Part shown: positions 50,765 to 60,107 of the stretch, one piece after another | Numbering within the stretch: position 1 is the stretch's first letter | Layout: every line of letters starts with the position of its first letter | DNA from: Shewanella phaeophyticola | Lineage (GTDB): Bacteria > Pseudomonadota > Gammaproteobacteria > Enterobacterales > Shewanellaceae | Length of the DNA: 64,000 nucleotides | Assembly (NCBI RefSeq): GCF_025398315.1 | Contig: NZ_JAODOQ010000001.1 | Location: 1,240,001-1,304,000 of the forward strand | Direction: 5' to 3' | Notes under the pieces: model-generated | The model's database searches: none | Seen by the model: the letters and a program-made list of their open reading frames with translations, nothing else | Told to the model about the DNA's origin: nothing | Made by a program: the position numbers and the translations under genes

Positions 50765-52552
50765 ATGCCTCCAAAGTTAGAAACCAATGTAAGCCCTGTG
50801 ATAGATGACACACTACCTTTTGCAACAAGTTTGCAATTGGTAGTAGGGCAAGCCTCTGAAAAAGGTCATAAATCGCAAAACGAAGATGCGATAGGCATAC
50901 GTATCCCTAGCGGTGTATCGCTCATGACCAAAGGCATAGTTAGTGTGATTAGTGATGGTGTCAGTACGGCAGAGGGAGGCGCACAAGCTTCAGCCATTAG
51001 CGTGAGTAATTTTTTAGCTGATTATTATTCCACCCCTGATAGCTGGAGTGTTCAAACTTCAAGTGCCAAAGTATTAACTGCATTAAACCGTTGGCTTTAT
51101 GGGTTAGGGCAAGATTATCGTGATGCACGGCGAGGTTATGTGTGTACCTTTAGTGCATTAGTATTTAAGTCATGCACTGTGCACATGTTACATGTGGGTG
51201 ATTCACGTATTTATCGTTTTCGCCGCGCAGAATTAAGCCAATTAACCCATGACCACAGCACAAAAATAAACTCATCACATCAATATCTTACCCGAGCATT
51301 GGGGATGGACGTTAAACTCGATGTTGATTACAAAGCGCTAAGTGTAGAGCTAGACGATCTGTATTTATTAACCACAGACGGTATACACGATCAATTGACA
51401 GAGTTTGAATTACAACAAAAATTAGCCGCTTTTTGTCAGCAACACCCCAAATTATCAGATGAACTGTGCGAACAGTTTTGCCAATTATTAATAAAAAAAG
51501 CTTATGATTTAGGCAGTAAAGACAACCTCAGTGCGCAACTTTTGTGTGTTAGTCACTTACCTAAGCAAGCAATCGATGATGTGTACTTAAGTTTGTCTCA
51601 GCGGCCATTTCCGCCTCCCCTGAGTGTAGGGATGAAGCTTGATGGTTACACGGTCACGCATATTATTCATCAGTCGCAACGAAGCCAGGTTTATCGTGTT
51701 GTTAATGAGCAAGAGCAGTCTTTTTGCATGAAAACCCCCTCAGTAAATTACATTGATGATGCCGCTTACATTGAACGTTTTATGCTTGAAAGCTGGATTG
51801 GCCAACGGATCAATAGTGCCCATGTGGTTAACGTGGTTGAACAACATAAACCTAAATCGGCATTGTATTATTTGACTGAATTCCTTCCTGGGGTGAGCAT
51901 AGCGCAATGGTTGGTTCAGCATAAAAGAGCCCCGGTAGAAGAGGTGTTATTATTGCTTAAACAAATCGAATTAGGCGTAAGGGCATTTCATCGCCGAGAA
52001 ACACTTCATCAAGATTTAAAACCGGATAATATTTTTATTACCCGTGATGGCGTGGTTAAAATTATCGATTTTGGTTCATGCTTTATCAAAGGTGTTGCTG
52101 AAATTAGTACCCCATTAACCCGAGATCATATTTTAGGTACCGCCGATTACACCGCTCCCGAAGTGATATTAGGGTATCAAGCTGACGGTAGAGCCGACTT
52201 ATTTTCTTTGGCGGTGATTGCCTATGAAATGTTAGCCGGGGAGTTACCTTTTAACGGTAAATTGGCTAAATGTAATACGAGACAAGCTTTTTTACGCCTA
52301 GAGTATGTTAATGCTCATAAACTTAATCCCATGGTGCCCACCTGGATTGATGATGTCTTAAAAAAAGCCTTAAACATTGAACCTAATCTTCGCCAAGCTG
52401 ACACGTGTGAACTTATCCACCAATTAACCACGCCAAGCGCTCATCAACGCCCACAACATTTTGTCCCCCTTATTAGCCGCAACCCAGTTAGGTTTTGGCA
52501 AATTACGTCGATAGTCCTACTCTTGGCATTAATGACGAGCTTATTGGTTTAA
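50765..52552 (+). CDS. PP2C phosphatase-Ser/Thr kinase fusion protein
   Basis: A 595-residue two-domain signalling protein. Residues 20-270 are a PP2C-type phosphatase (SEKGHKSQNEDA, ISDGVSTAEGG, HVGDSRIYRFR, LLTTDGIHDQL, KDNLSAQLL). Residues 290-555 are a Hanks-type kinase: catalytic loop HQDLKPDNIF, DFG in IIDFGSCF, and APE in GTADYTAPEV. The glycine-rich loop is weak. A final hydrophobic segment (VLLLALMTSLLV) suggests membrane anchoring by the C-terminus. It sits 41 bp after narK. The same type of fusion gene accompanies nitrate assimilation genes in other proteobacteria; the target is unknown. Confidence 0.9.
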   Translation: MPPKLETNVSPVIDDTLPFATSLQLVVGQASEKGHKSQNEDAIGIRIPSGVSLMTKGIVSVISDGVSTAEGGAQASAISVSNFLADYYSTPDSWSVQTSSAKVLTALNRWLYGLGQDYRDARRGYVCTFSALVFKSCTVHMLHVGDSRIYRFRRAELSQLTHDHSTKINSSHQYLTRALGMDVKLDVDYKALSVELDDLYLLTTDGIHDQLTEFELQQKLAAFCQQHPKLSDELCEQFCQLLIKKAYDLGSKDNLSAQLLCVSHLPKQAIDDVYLSLSQRPFPPPLSVGMKLDGYTVTHIIHQSQRSQVYRVVNEQEQSFCMKTPSVNYIDDAAYIERFMLESWIGQRINSAHVVNVVEQHKPKSALYYLTEFLPGVSIAQWLVQHKRAPVEEVLLLLKQIELGVRAFHRRETLHQDLKPDNIFITRDGVVKIIDFGSCFIKGVAEISTPLTRDHILGTADYTAPEVILGYQADGRADLFSLAVIAYEMLAGELPFNGKLAKCNTRQAFLRLEYVNAHKLNPMVPTWIDDVLKKALNIEPNLRQADTCELIHQLTTPSAHQRPQHFVPLISRNPVRFWQITSIVLLLALMTSLLV

Positions 52553-52842
52553 TACAATTTCCTATGAGCCAAGATTAAAATCATTCCTTTTGTCTTTAAA
52601 ACCCAAAATCATTAAGGGTCTATATTGTTAGTTTTATTTAACACGTTGTTAAGTAAGGCTATTTTATGGTCGTAGTAAAAAGGTAGGGGGGGCTACGCTT
52701 TTAGCCAGAATGTCTATTATCGTTTAATACTGTGGAGTGACGTTTTATTGCTATTGAAGTGTCATAGTTTTGATAATGTCAAAGGAAAGAGGTTTTGAAA
52801 AACTATTGTTGATAGTGATTTCAAAACACAAGGGGTTTATGC
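52553..52842 (+). promoter_or_regulatory. Curli operon promoter region with 5' UTR hairpin
   Basis: A 290 bp gap before csgB. The notable feature is an imperfect inverted repeat: TTTTGAAA-A-ACTAT (from 52793) pairs with ATAGT-GA-TTTCAAAA (to 52826), ending 6 bp before the AAGGGG ribosome binding site. It could regulate csgB translation or be an operator. No other site recognised. Confidence 0.5.
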
Positions 52843-53379
52843 ATGATCTTCAAAAAGCGCACAAAGCAAAATCATTTTTCGGTTAAGGCAGCCATAATTG
52901 CGTTAACAGTGTGCGCTTTATCCTTTCCAAGTTTGAGCCAAGATATAAGTGAAATTGATGAATTAATGGTTGTTGGCAATACTGCAAACATTAATCAATC
53001 TGGTGATGCACTCTTGCTCAGCTTAACGCAACAAGGTGTCAATAATCATTATATCTCGACTCAATCAGGTTTTAATAATCAAATTTCCGCGATACAGCAA
53101 GGCACAAATAATTCTGTAATTGCTAATCAATCGGGGAGTGATATTGAAGCCAATATTCTTCAAGCTGGTTTTAATAATGTTCTGCTAATGAATCAATTAG
53201 GTTCAAGTTTGATGGTTGATGTCGATCAAATTGGATTTGATAACTTGGCTGTTGTAAATCAGACCGGTAATGAGAATGCGATTTGGATCCAGCAGTACGG
53301 TTCCGGAAATGCTGTAGGCGTGACCCAATGGGGTGTATCACAACATGTTGTTGTGACCCAGGGAAACTTATCTAACTAA
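52843..53379 (+). CDS. csgB: Curli minor subunit / nucleator CsgB-like
   Basis: A 178-residue secreted curlin-repeat protein. A long N-terminal region with signal peptide (cleavage near FPSLSQD) is followed by about five repeats of the pattern A-x-I-x-Q-x-G-x-x-N (NINQSG, YISTQSGFNN, SAIQQGTNN, VDQIGFDN, VNQTGNEN). Position in front of the large curlin and the divergent final repeats (QYGSGNAVGVTQWG) suit the nucleator. It would seed amyloid assembly at the cell surface after CsgG-dependent secretion. Confidence 0.85.
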   Translation: MIFKKRTKQNHFSVKAAIIALTVCALSFPSLSQDISEIDELMVVGNTANINQSGDALLLSLTQQGVNNHYISTQSGFNNQISAIQQGTNNSVIANQSGSDIEANILQAGFNNVLLMNQLGSSLMVDVDQIGFDNLAVVNQTGNENAIWIQQYGSGNAVGVTQWGVSQHVVVTQGNLSN

Positions 53380-53399
53380 GAGTAAAGGGAAATACGAAG

Positions 53400-55073
53400 A
53401 TGAAATATTCTAAATTAGCGTTATTAGTCGCTTCAACAATATTTGCAACAGCAAATGTTTATGCAAGTGATGAAAATTTAGCAACGGTAAACCAAACCGG
53501 TGAAGAAAACAAAACAACTATCACTCAACAAGTTAATAGTTCTAACAACAATGCAATGGTAAACCAGAATCAAAATTTAAATGAAGCAACCATTGAACAG
53601 TCGAACACATCTAATACAAGTGCATATATTGACCAAGATGGGACTCACAACATTGCTGGTATTAGTCAACATGACGCAACTGAAACTTCTTTAGCTACAA
53701 TCAACACCGTAGGTTCAGAAAATATGGCAAATATTGAGCAAAGGTTAAATAATCGAGCCAGTGCAAATGCAGCAGTTAATCAATTTGGTAATAATAATGA
53801 AGCGCAAATGCTTCAAGATAATGCCGATGGTGCTATGTCTGTAATTAATCAAAATGGTAATAGTGATTTTGCTAGAGTTCGGAATTATTTGTCTGACTTT
53901 GCAAATGCTGAAATAAATCAGAATGGTGGCTCTGGAGATAACAATGCTTTTATCAATCAGAACCACTCAGATGGTGCAACTGCAGCAATTAACCAGTTTG
54001 GGGAATTAAATGATGCTGATATTGAGCAAAATACTCAAAACCTTGGCTATTCAGCTACGGCAAGCACTACAATAGCGACAATGAATCAAGAAGGTATAAG
54101 TAATACCGGTTATATTAGGCAGATAGCTGATTCTAATACTGCGGACTTATTTCAATTAGGTAACGATAACTACGCGAAAATACAACAAAAAGATGTTAAT
54201 AATACTGCCGATGTTGATCAATTAGGTAATAGTGATAAAGCCGTAGTGGAACAAACCGGACAAGATGGCTCGGCGACAATTATGCAAAATGGCAATACTA
54301 ATAACGAGTCTTATGTATACCAAGGTGGTTTTTCCAATGTTGTAACAGTTGATCAAGTTGGTTCTGGGTTAATTGCAACGGTTACCCAATCTGATTTTGA
54401 AAACTTTGCCGATGTAGATCAAGTCGGTATTAACAATACCGCTGATGTTAATCAGAGCGGCTCAGCATCTGGCTCAGCCAATAGTGCAATTGTTGATCAA
54501 GCTGGTGATGGGGATAGCGCGACGATAGTTCAAGTTGGTAACTTGAATAATGCTATTGTTGAACAAGATTCAGGTAGTTATGGCAACATAATATCCATTT
54601 CACAGACTGGTTATAATAACTATGCGGGCGCATCAACAGAGGTTGGAGATAATAGTTCTATTACAGTCGTCCAGCAAGGTGACAATAACTCTGTAGGTAA
54701 TTTATCCGGGGCGGCTAATTATTATGGTGCTAATGTTGGCGCGGGTACATTTGGTTCAGATAACATACTTACTATCGATCAGATTGGTAATGATAATAAA
54801 GCTTACGCTGACTCTTCAGATACTTCATCCGTGGTTGATATTGATCAAAATGGCGATATCAATACCGCGGTTGCAGAATCTTGGCTTGGTACGGATAATG
54901 ATATTATGATTTCTCAAACTGGCACATTACATAATGCAGATGTTTTTGTGAATGGTGCTGGTGGTAATATGGTCTCAATTACCCAAACAGATATGAGTAA
55001 TACTGCTAACGTTACCTCGATAGGCTCAGGTAATACAGCCACAATTGTACAAGGAACTGTCCTTTTACCATAG
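53400..55073 (+). CDS. csgA: Giant curlin (CsgA-like major amyloid subunit)
   Basis: A 557-residue curlin, over three times the length of E. coli CsgA. A signal peptide (cleavage near ANVYASD) precedes roughly two dozen imperfect repeats with the pattern (A/S)-x-(I/V)-x-Q-x-G-x-x-N, such as ATVNQTGEEN, ADVDQLGNSD and ATIVQVGNLN. Asn, Gln, Asp, Gly and Ala dominate; Cys is absent and Lys/Arg are very rare. It should form a long beta-solenoid in extracellular amyloid fibres. It is 20 bp after csgB and is followed by a hairpin that may lower expression of downstream genes. The frame is intact through all repeats. Confidence 0.88.
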   Translation: MKYSKLALLVASTIFATANVYASDENLATVNQTGEENKTTITQQVNSSNNNAMVNQNQNLNEATIEQSNTSNTSAYIDQDGTHNIAGISQHDATETSLATINTVGSENMANIEQRLNNRASANAAVNQFGNNNEAQMLQDNADGAMSVINQNGNSDFARVRNYLSDFANAEINQNGGSGDNNAFINQNHSDGATAAINQFGELNDADIEQNTQNLGYSATASTTIATMNQEGISNTGYIRQIADSNTADLFQLGNDNYAKIQQKDVNNTADVDQLGNSDKAVVEQTGQDGSATIMQNGNTNNESYVYQGGFSNVVTVDQVGSGLIATVTQSDFENFADVDQVGINNTADVNQSGSASGSANSAIVDQAGDGDSATIVQVGNLNNAIVEQDSGSYGNIISISQTGYNNYAGASTEVGDNSSITVVQQGDNNSVGNLSGAANYYGANVGAGTFGSDNILTIDQIGNDNKAYADSSDTSSVVDIDQNGDINTAVAESWLGTDNDIMISQTGTLHNADVFVNGAGGNMVSITQTDMSNTANVTSIGSGNTATIVQGTVLLP

Positions 55074-55085
55074 TACAAAAGTATA

Positions 55086-55112
55086 CCAAAGGGTGCCTAA
55101 GCACCCTTTTGG
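55086..55112 (+). terminator. Hairpin after the curlin gene
   Basis: CCAAA-GGGTGC, loop CTAA, GCACCC-TTTTGG. A stable stem with a short T-run 13 bp after the curlin stop; it may act as a partial terminator separating abundant subunit mRNA from csgDEFG. Confidence 0.7.
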
Positions 55113-55204
55113 CTAATTGTCATGCAAAAGTCGTCTTGCTAAGCTGAATACATCACTTGCAGTTTATTTCAACTTGGTTAAAACAAATCACATGGAGTGT
55201 AATT

Positions 55205-55837
55205 ATGTTTAAAGTCGTAAATTGGATGATTGTATCCCGTTCTCAAATGCTGACGGATTTACTTGAGTGTCGCTGGCCACAGGAGTTTTTAGTTAAACTC
55301 ACCAATGCACACCCTTGCGAAATGGCCAAGCTACTTTCAACATCACCCAATTCCATGGTCATTTTTGATTTAGCCACTGTTGATGTTCAACAAGCTTATC
55401 AGTTACAACGTATCGTTGAGCGCGAACATTGCGGAGTAAGAACCGTATTTGTAAATTTTCCAAAACAAGTTGATGCAAAGTTTCTTATTCATCCTTCCAC
55501 CACAGCAGGTGTTTTTTACGTTGATGCCAGCTTAAAGGACATTGGGATTGGGTTAAATGAGATTTTAAAAGGCAGAAGTGCGATTCCTCAAATATTGTAT
55601 CAGTCGTTGATGAATGTAGACAATGACGATGACAGTGATCAACTGACCATTCGTGAGCGAGAAGTGTTACACGCATTATTAGCTGGAAGTACTAACCTTG
55701 ATATTGCTAACCAGTTATTTGTTAGTGAATCAACTATTAAAACTCATCTCTACCGAGCATTTCGTAAGATCGGTGTATCTAGTCGCGGGCAGGCTATTGC
55801 ATGGGCGCAAACACATATGCATGAGGTTAGAGTGTGA
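55205..55837 (+). CDS. csgD: CsgD-like LuxR family regulator
   Basis: A 210-residue regulator. The N-terminal receiver-like domain (MFKVVNWMIVSRSQMLTDLL) has no obvious phospho-acceptor Asp, as in CsgD. The C-terminal LuxR HTH is LTIREREVLHALLAGSTNLDIANQLFVSESTIKTHLYRAFRKIGV. It would activate curli transcription, probably in response to c-di-GMP-linked signals. Start ATG 55205 is preferred to an upstream in-frame codon at 55157. It overlaps csgE by 4 bp. Confidence 0.85.
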   Translation: MFKVVNWMIVSRSQMLTDLLECRWPQEFLVKLTNAHPCEMAKLLSTSPNSMVIFDLATVDVQQAYQLQRIVEREHCGVRTVFVNFPKQVDAKFLIHPSTTAGVFYVDASLKDIGIGLNEILKGRSAIPQILYQSLMNVDNDDDSDQLTIREREVLHALLAGSTNLDIANQLFVSESTIKTHLYRAFRKIGVSSRGQAIAWAQTHMHEVRV

Positions 55838-56415
55838 AACTCTCAACAGCGTTATTAGCTTATTTATTGTTAAGTTCGGTGACGTTCGTTGCTGAAGTTA
55901 TTGCAGTAGAACAACAAAACACAGATGTGAATATTGAAAAGTTTAATAAAGCAGACATTCCTATATCAACAGATAACGTAAAACTTGAGTCAAGTAAATC
56001 TAAAGCTCAAGAAAGCGCATTACAAAATTCCAAACAACAAAAGGTCGATGTCAGTGATGCTAAGCCAAAGCGGGAAGATGATTTAATTGATGGTTTAATA
56101 TTAAACAGGGCAATGACAAGGTTTGGTCATCGTTTTTATCGGGAGTTTGTAAGTGCATATCGTGATATTAACGGTATGAATAATCACAATGGTTTGACTG
56201 TAGTTGAGCAAGCGACTGCAAGAAGTGGTAGTAAAATTTTAGTTTTACATAATAGAAAGCCAATATTTATTACTTTTGTTTCTCCAGCATCACGAAGTTT
56301 GGATGCACAGGCCGATGTGGCAGCTAGAAGAGTTAATGATTTATTGCTGCAATATCAACAACAGTCAAAGTGGAGTGCATTTTCAGATCCAGATCTTGCC
56401 TCCGATGAGTTTTAG
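55834..56415 (+). CDS. csgE: Curli assembly factor CsgE
   Basis: A 193-residue periplasmic protein that gates the CsgG pore and guides curlins. GTG 55834 overlaps the csgD stop (GTGTGAAA). After a signal peptide come about 60 charged, low-complexity residues. The CsgE domain follows (LIDGLILNRAMTRFGHRFYREFVSAYRDI, then EQATARSGSKILVLHNRKPIFITF), about residues 85-190. The N-terminal extension makes it longer than the E. coli protein of about 129 residues. Confidence 0.88.
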   Translation: MKLSTALLAYLLLSSVTFVAEVIAVEQQNTDVNIEKFNKADIPISTDNVKLESSKSKAQESALQNSKQQKVDVSDAKPKREDDLIDGLILNRAMTRFGHRFYREFVSAYRDINGMNNHNGLTVVEQATARSGSKILVLHNRKPIFITFVSPASRSLDAQADVAARRVNDLLLQYQQQSKWSAFSDPDLASDEF

Positions 56416-56427
56416 CAGGATAAGCAT

Positions 56428-56829
56428 ATGAAAAAAATAATAGCTGTAATGTCTATCTCATTTATAAGTTTACCGATTTTTGCTACTGAATTGGTATATA
56501 CCCCTGTTAACCCTTCTTTTGGAGGCAGTTACCTTAATGGAAGTTATTTACTTTCCAATGCAGCGGCTCAAAATAAATACCAGGGAGGGTCTTCTTATGT
56601 CGCTCCTACAGCACTTGATCGGCTTGCTAGTTCATTAGAGTCTAGATTAATGAGCCAATTGTTTAATGATGCAGCTAATGGTGCTGAAGGATACTTAAAA
56701 ACCGATGATTTTGAAATTAATGTTGTTAATGAAGACGGCTCATTATTAGTCCATATTACCGATTTATTAACCGGTGAGACGACCATTATTGAAGTGGGTG
56801 GCATTGTCGGTTCTTCAACTGGGGGCTAA
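56428..56829 (+). CDS. csgF: Curli assembly factor CsgF
   Basis: A 133-residue surface-exposed chaperone that anchors CsgB to CsgG. Signal peptide ending IFATE, then the CsgG-binding segment TPVNPSFGGSYLNGSYLLSNA (in part), the family's hallmark, and a C-terminal beta-rich domain. It begins 12 bp after csgE and 2 bp before csgG's start region. Confidence 0.92.
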   Translation: MKKIIAVMSISFISLPIFATELVYTPVNPSFGGSYLNGSYLLSNAAAQNKYQGGSSYVAPTALDRLASSLESRLMSQLFNDAANGAEGYLKTDDFEINVVNEDGSLLVHITDLLTGETTIIEVGGIVGSSTGG

Positions 56830-56831
56830 TT

Positions 56832-57683
56832 ATGAATAAACTACTACTTAGTTTTATATTGGTATTATTAACAGCATGTACCTCAGTGAAAAGCGAATTT
56901 GATGGCATAGAAGCATCTACCAGCTTAATGCCAAAAAGTGAGACTTATTACGATCTCGTTAGCTTACCTTCACCGCAAGGAAGTATGGTTGCTGCTGTTT
57001 ACGATTTTCGCGATCAAACTGGTCAGTATAAGCCTATTCCTTCAAGCAACTTTTCGACAGCAGTTCCGCAATCTGGTACTGCATTTTTAGCCCAGGCATT
57101 GAATGATTCAGCTTGGTTTGTACCTGTTGAGCGTGAAGGCTTGCAAAATCTACTGACGGAACGAAAAATTGTTCGTGCGGGTTTAAATGGTGAGTCAAGC
57201 AAGTTACCTCAATTAAGCAGCGCGCAGATTTTAATGGAAGGTGGCATAGTTGCGTATGATACCAATATTAAAACCGGTGGTGCTGGTGCTAGATATCTTG
57301 GAATTGGTGCATCTGGGCAGTATCGCGTAGACAGCATAACTGTTAATTTACGAGCAGTTGATATCCGAACTGGTCGGTTACTCAGTAGCGTTACAACAAC
57401 AAAATCCGTTATCTCAAAAGAGATGACTGCCGGTGTATTTAAATTTATCGATGCACAAGAGTTATTAGAAGCTGAAGCAGGATATACTTCTAATGAACCG
57501 GTAAGCTTATGTATTGCTGCTGCGATTGAAAGTGCAGTTGTCCACATGATTGCTGATGGAATTTGGAAACGCGCATGGAATTTACGAGACCCTGTATCAG
57601 GAGTCAATAGTCCGGTATTACAAAAATATTGGCTTGAAGCTCATACCGTCAATCAAGTAAAAGAGCGTATTTCTCAAAGTTAA
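56832..57683 (+). CDS. csgG: Curli secretion channel lipoprotein CsgG
   Basis: A 283-residue outer-membrane lipoprotein with lipobox LLTAC at residues 13-17. CsgG forms the nonameric secretion pore. GSMVAAVYDFRDQTGQYKP, SNFSTAVPQSGTAFLAQAL, REGLQNLLTERKI and GARYLGIGASGQYRVD are strong family motifs. It is last in the curli operon and a terminator follows 24 bp on. Frame intact. Confidence 0.95.
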   Translation: MNKLLLSFILVLLTACTSVKSEFDGIEASTSLMPKSETYYDLVSLPSPQGSMVAAVYDFRDQTGQYKPIPSSNFSTAVPQSGTAFLAQALNDSAWFVPVEREGLQNLLTERKIVRAGLNGESSKLPQLSSAQILMEGGIVAYDTNIKTGGAGARYLGIGASGQYRVDSITVNLRAVDIRTGRLLSSVTTTKSVISKEMTAGVFKFIDAQELLEAEAGYTSNEPVSLCIAAAIESAVVHMIADGIWKRAWNLRDPVSGVNSPVLQKYWLEAHTVNQVKERISQS

Positions 57684-57706
57684 TTGCTGCTCTAACTAAA
57701 CAAAAT

Positions 57707-57735
57707 AAAAATGGGTATCAGTTGATACCCATTTT
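57707..57735 (+). terminator. Curli operon terminator
   Basis: AAAAATGGGTATCA, GT, TGATACCCATTTTT: a nearly perfect hairpin with T-run, usable also for the converging peptidase gene. Confidence 0.88.
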
Positions 57736-57792
57736 TGTGTCAGCTGGTCGTGATTAACCACAATTAATAAGACACTATATGTTAAGCCGCTG

Positions 57793-59547
57793 TTAGTTAA
57801 ACCAAAGTGCGGTTTTACTGGCATCGCTAATGGTTAATGAAATCGTGTCAGCAACAGCTTCTCGCACTGGCAATTGGCCTTGCATCAATTCATCGCGTCT
57901 AAACCAATGTAGATTTAGTTTTTTGCCTACGCTGTAGCTTTGTAACTGTTGTTCAAATTGAGCGGTAACTTGTAACTTATCAGCGGCAATCAGCAAATCA
58001 CCAGCACTTAATCCCGCTTGATGCGCAGGGCTGTTTTGGCTAACCGTTAACACTTTTAACCCAAGCGATTCAGGTTTTGTTTTTGCACCAAAAGCAATTC
58101 TATAACCTTTAGCCTCTCCCCCTAAATCATTGGCTCCTTCGCTTGGGCGCACAGTCATGTTAATGCCGACCTGTTCAAGTAAGCTGCTTAATGGTAAGTC
58201 TTGGGTGTTGTCTAAATAAGCAAAAATATCATCGCAGGGGCGTTTTAGCAGTTTTTCAACAATCTGTTGGTGGCTCATGTTATTGGTGCCAATTTGCGTT
58301 AGGCCATACTGTTGCCATAACGTGCGCATTACATCATCAAGGCTGTGCTTGCCTTGGGTTTCTATGCGGATGGTTAAGTCTAGATACAACGCAAATAAGG
58401 CACCTTTGGTGTAATAACTGACAATGGCATTAGCCGCATTTTCATCTTGCTTGTAAAACTTAGTCCAAGCATTAAAGCTCGATTGTTTTAGGGTTTGTTT
58501 AAATCGGCCTTCACCGCGATACACTCGAGTCATAATTTGACTCAGCAGGGTTAAATAACCTTTTTCATCGATACATTTTGATTTAAAGGTAATTAAATCA
58601 TCGTAGTATGAGGTAATCCCTTCATAAGCCCATAACTGCTCAGTGTACGACTCTTGCGATAAATCAAACGGGGTAAACTCAGCGGGTTTAATACGTTTGA
58701 CGTTCCATGAATGGAAGTATTCGTGGCTGCACAGCGACAAATAGGTGCGATAGCCTTTATCGACAGGCCCATCGAGTGACAAGGGGAGGTCGTTACGTGA
58801 GCACATTAACGCGGTTGAGGCTTTATGTTCTAATCCACCAAAGCCGTTATCTAAAACCGTGGTCATAAACACATAACGCTCAAACGGTGCTGGCGTGCCA
58901 AATAAGTTAATTTGATATTCGCAAATGGCGGTTAAATCCTTAGCCAAGCGAGCCATATTGGCGCGGTGCTTACCACTGAGTACGATGTCGTGTGGCACGC
59001 CTGCGGCGTAAAATGTTTCAATGCTGAGCTCGCCCATTTCAACGGGATGATCGATTAAGTCGTCGTAGTTTGGAGCATTAAAGTCGCCAAAGCCAAATGG
59101 CTCACCTGCGGTTCTGTGCATGCTGGTGGCCAGAGTCCAGTGGCTTAACTCGGCTAAAGCGGGTTTGGCAATGGTGACCTGATGCGAGTGTGACTCAAGC
59201 CCTTTGGCGGCTAAAAAGACACTACTGCCGTTAAAGAAACCGTGGTTTGTATCAAGGTGGGCGGTACGTACTGATAAATCCCAGGCGTAAATTTGATAGC
59301 ACAATACGATGTCGCTACCCTGGTTATTTACCTGCCAGGTTTGCTTATCGAGTTGGGTGACAGTTAGTGCTTGTTGATTTTCTGTGGCATCAATTTCAAT
59401 AATGTTTTTGGCAAAATCACGGATCATATAACTGCCAGGTAACCAAGCGGGTAAACAAAATACTTGTGATGGTGAAGCTTGGCTGACGGTGAGAGTGACT
59501 TCAAATAAGTGCGCTTTAGGATCGATCGCATGGATATGATAATGCAT
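57793..59547 (-). CDS. M61 family glycyl aminopeptidase with PDZ domain
   Basis: A 584-residue metallopeptidase. The zinc motif is SHEYFHSWNVKRIKP (HExxH) with the third ligand Glu in AYEGITSYYDDL. The N-terminal domain is beta-rich (RDFAKNIIEI, LPGSYMIRD) and a PDZ domain near residue 480 contains SQNSPAHQAGLSAGDLLIA. No signal peptide is seen from ATG 59547 (MHYHIHAIDP), which I prefer to the upstream codon at 59577. It cleaves N-terminal Gly/Ala in relatives. It is divergent from hinT. Confidence 0.9.
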   Translation of the reverse strand: MHYHIHAIDPKAHLFEVTLTVSQASPSQVFCLPAWLPGSYMIRDFAKNIIEIDATENQQALTVTQLDKQTWQVNNQGSDIVLCYQIYAWDLSVRTAHLDTNHGFFNGSSVFLAAKGLESHSHQVTIAKPALAELSHWTLATSMHRTAGEPFGFGDFNAPNYDDLIDHPVEMGELSIETFYAAGVPHDIVLSGKHRANMARLAKDLTAICEYQINLFGTPAPFERYVFMTTVLDNGFGGLEHKASTALMCSRNDLPLSLDGPVDKGYRTYLSLCSHEYFHSWNVKRIKPAEFTPFDLSQESYTEQLWAYEGITSYYDDLITFKSKCIDEKGYLTLLSQIMTRVYRGEGRFKQTLKQSSFNAWTKFYKQDENAANAIVSYYTKGALFALYLDLTIRIETQGKHSLDDVMRTLWQQYGLTQIGTNNMSHQQIVEKLLKRPCDDIFAYLDNTQDLPLSSLLEQVGINMTVRPSEGANDLGGEAKGYRIAFGAKTKPESLGLKVLTVSQNSPAHQAGLSAGDLLIAADKLQVTAQFEQQLQSYSVGKKLNLHWFRRDELMQGQLPVREAVADTISLTISDASKTALWFN

Positions 59548-59749
59548 AAAGAATTCCAAATAGTAGAAGCGTTGCAATCAAAAGGATTGAGCTATAATCG
59601 ACAATGCTGCCAAAATTGACTCAGTTAAGCAAACGAATCGCATTTTCTGTAAAAGATTGATGATTAAATGCGTTTTTTCTGGAGTCAGAGATCAAAGACT
59701 TGTTACTATTATCAGTAGCAAAATGCTGTCATTCATTGAGGATCGTAAA

Positions 59750-60107
59750 ATGGCCGAAGAAACCATATTCAGTAAAATTATTCGTCGTGAAATTCCAGCC
59801 GATATTTTATATCAAGATGAACTTGTCACTGCATTTCGTGATATTGCTCCTCAAGCGCCAACGCACATACTTATTATTCCTAATCATTTAATTGCGACTG
59901 CAAATGATGTCAAAGCATCAGATGAAAAAGCGCTAGGGCGTATGATGACCGTTGCAGCAAAATTAGCCGATGAAGCAGGTATTGCAGACGATGGTTATCG
60001 ATTAATTATGAATTGTAATAAACATGGTGGCCAAGAGGTATACCATATTCATATGCATCTTTTAGGCGGTAAGCCATTAGGTACCAATGCTGAGCCGCGA
60101 CGAATGA
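59750..60107 (+). CDS. hinT: HIT family purine nucleoside phosphoramidase HinT (frameshifted at 60080-60085)
   Basis: A small histidine-triad hydrolase of AMP-lysine and similar phosphoramidates. Start ATG 59750 ([23 protein letters not shown]) follows GAGG. The active site is [10 protein letters not shown]. As given, the frame runs on through GGTACC into the next gene and looks like a HIT-thioesterase fusion. If GGTACC is GGTCC, HinT ends naturally as LGPMLSRDE with TGA at 60105-60107, overlapping the ATG of the next gene (ATGA). LGPML at the C-terminus is usual for Shewanella HinT. I therefore treat the fusion as an artefact. Confidence 0.88.
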
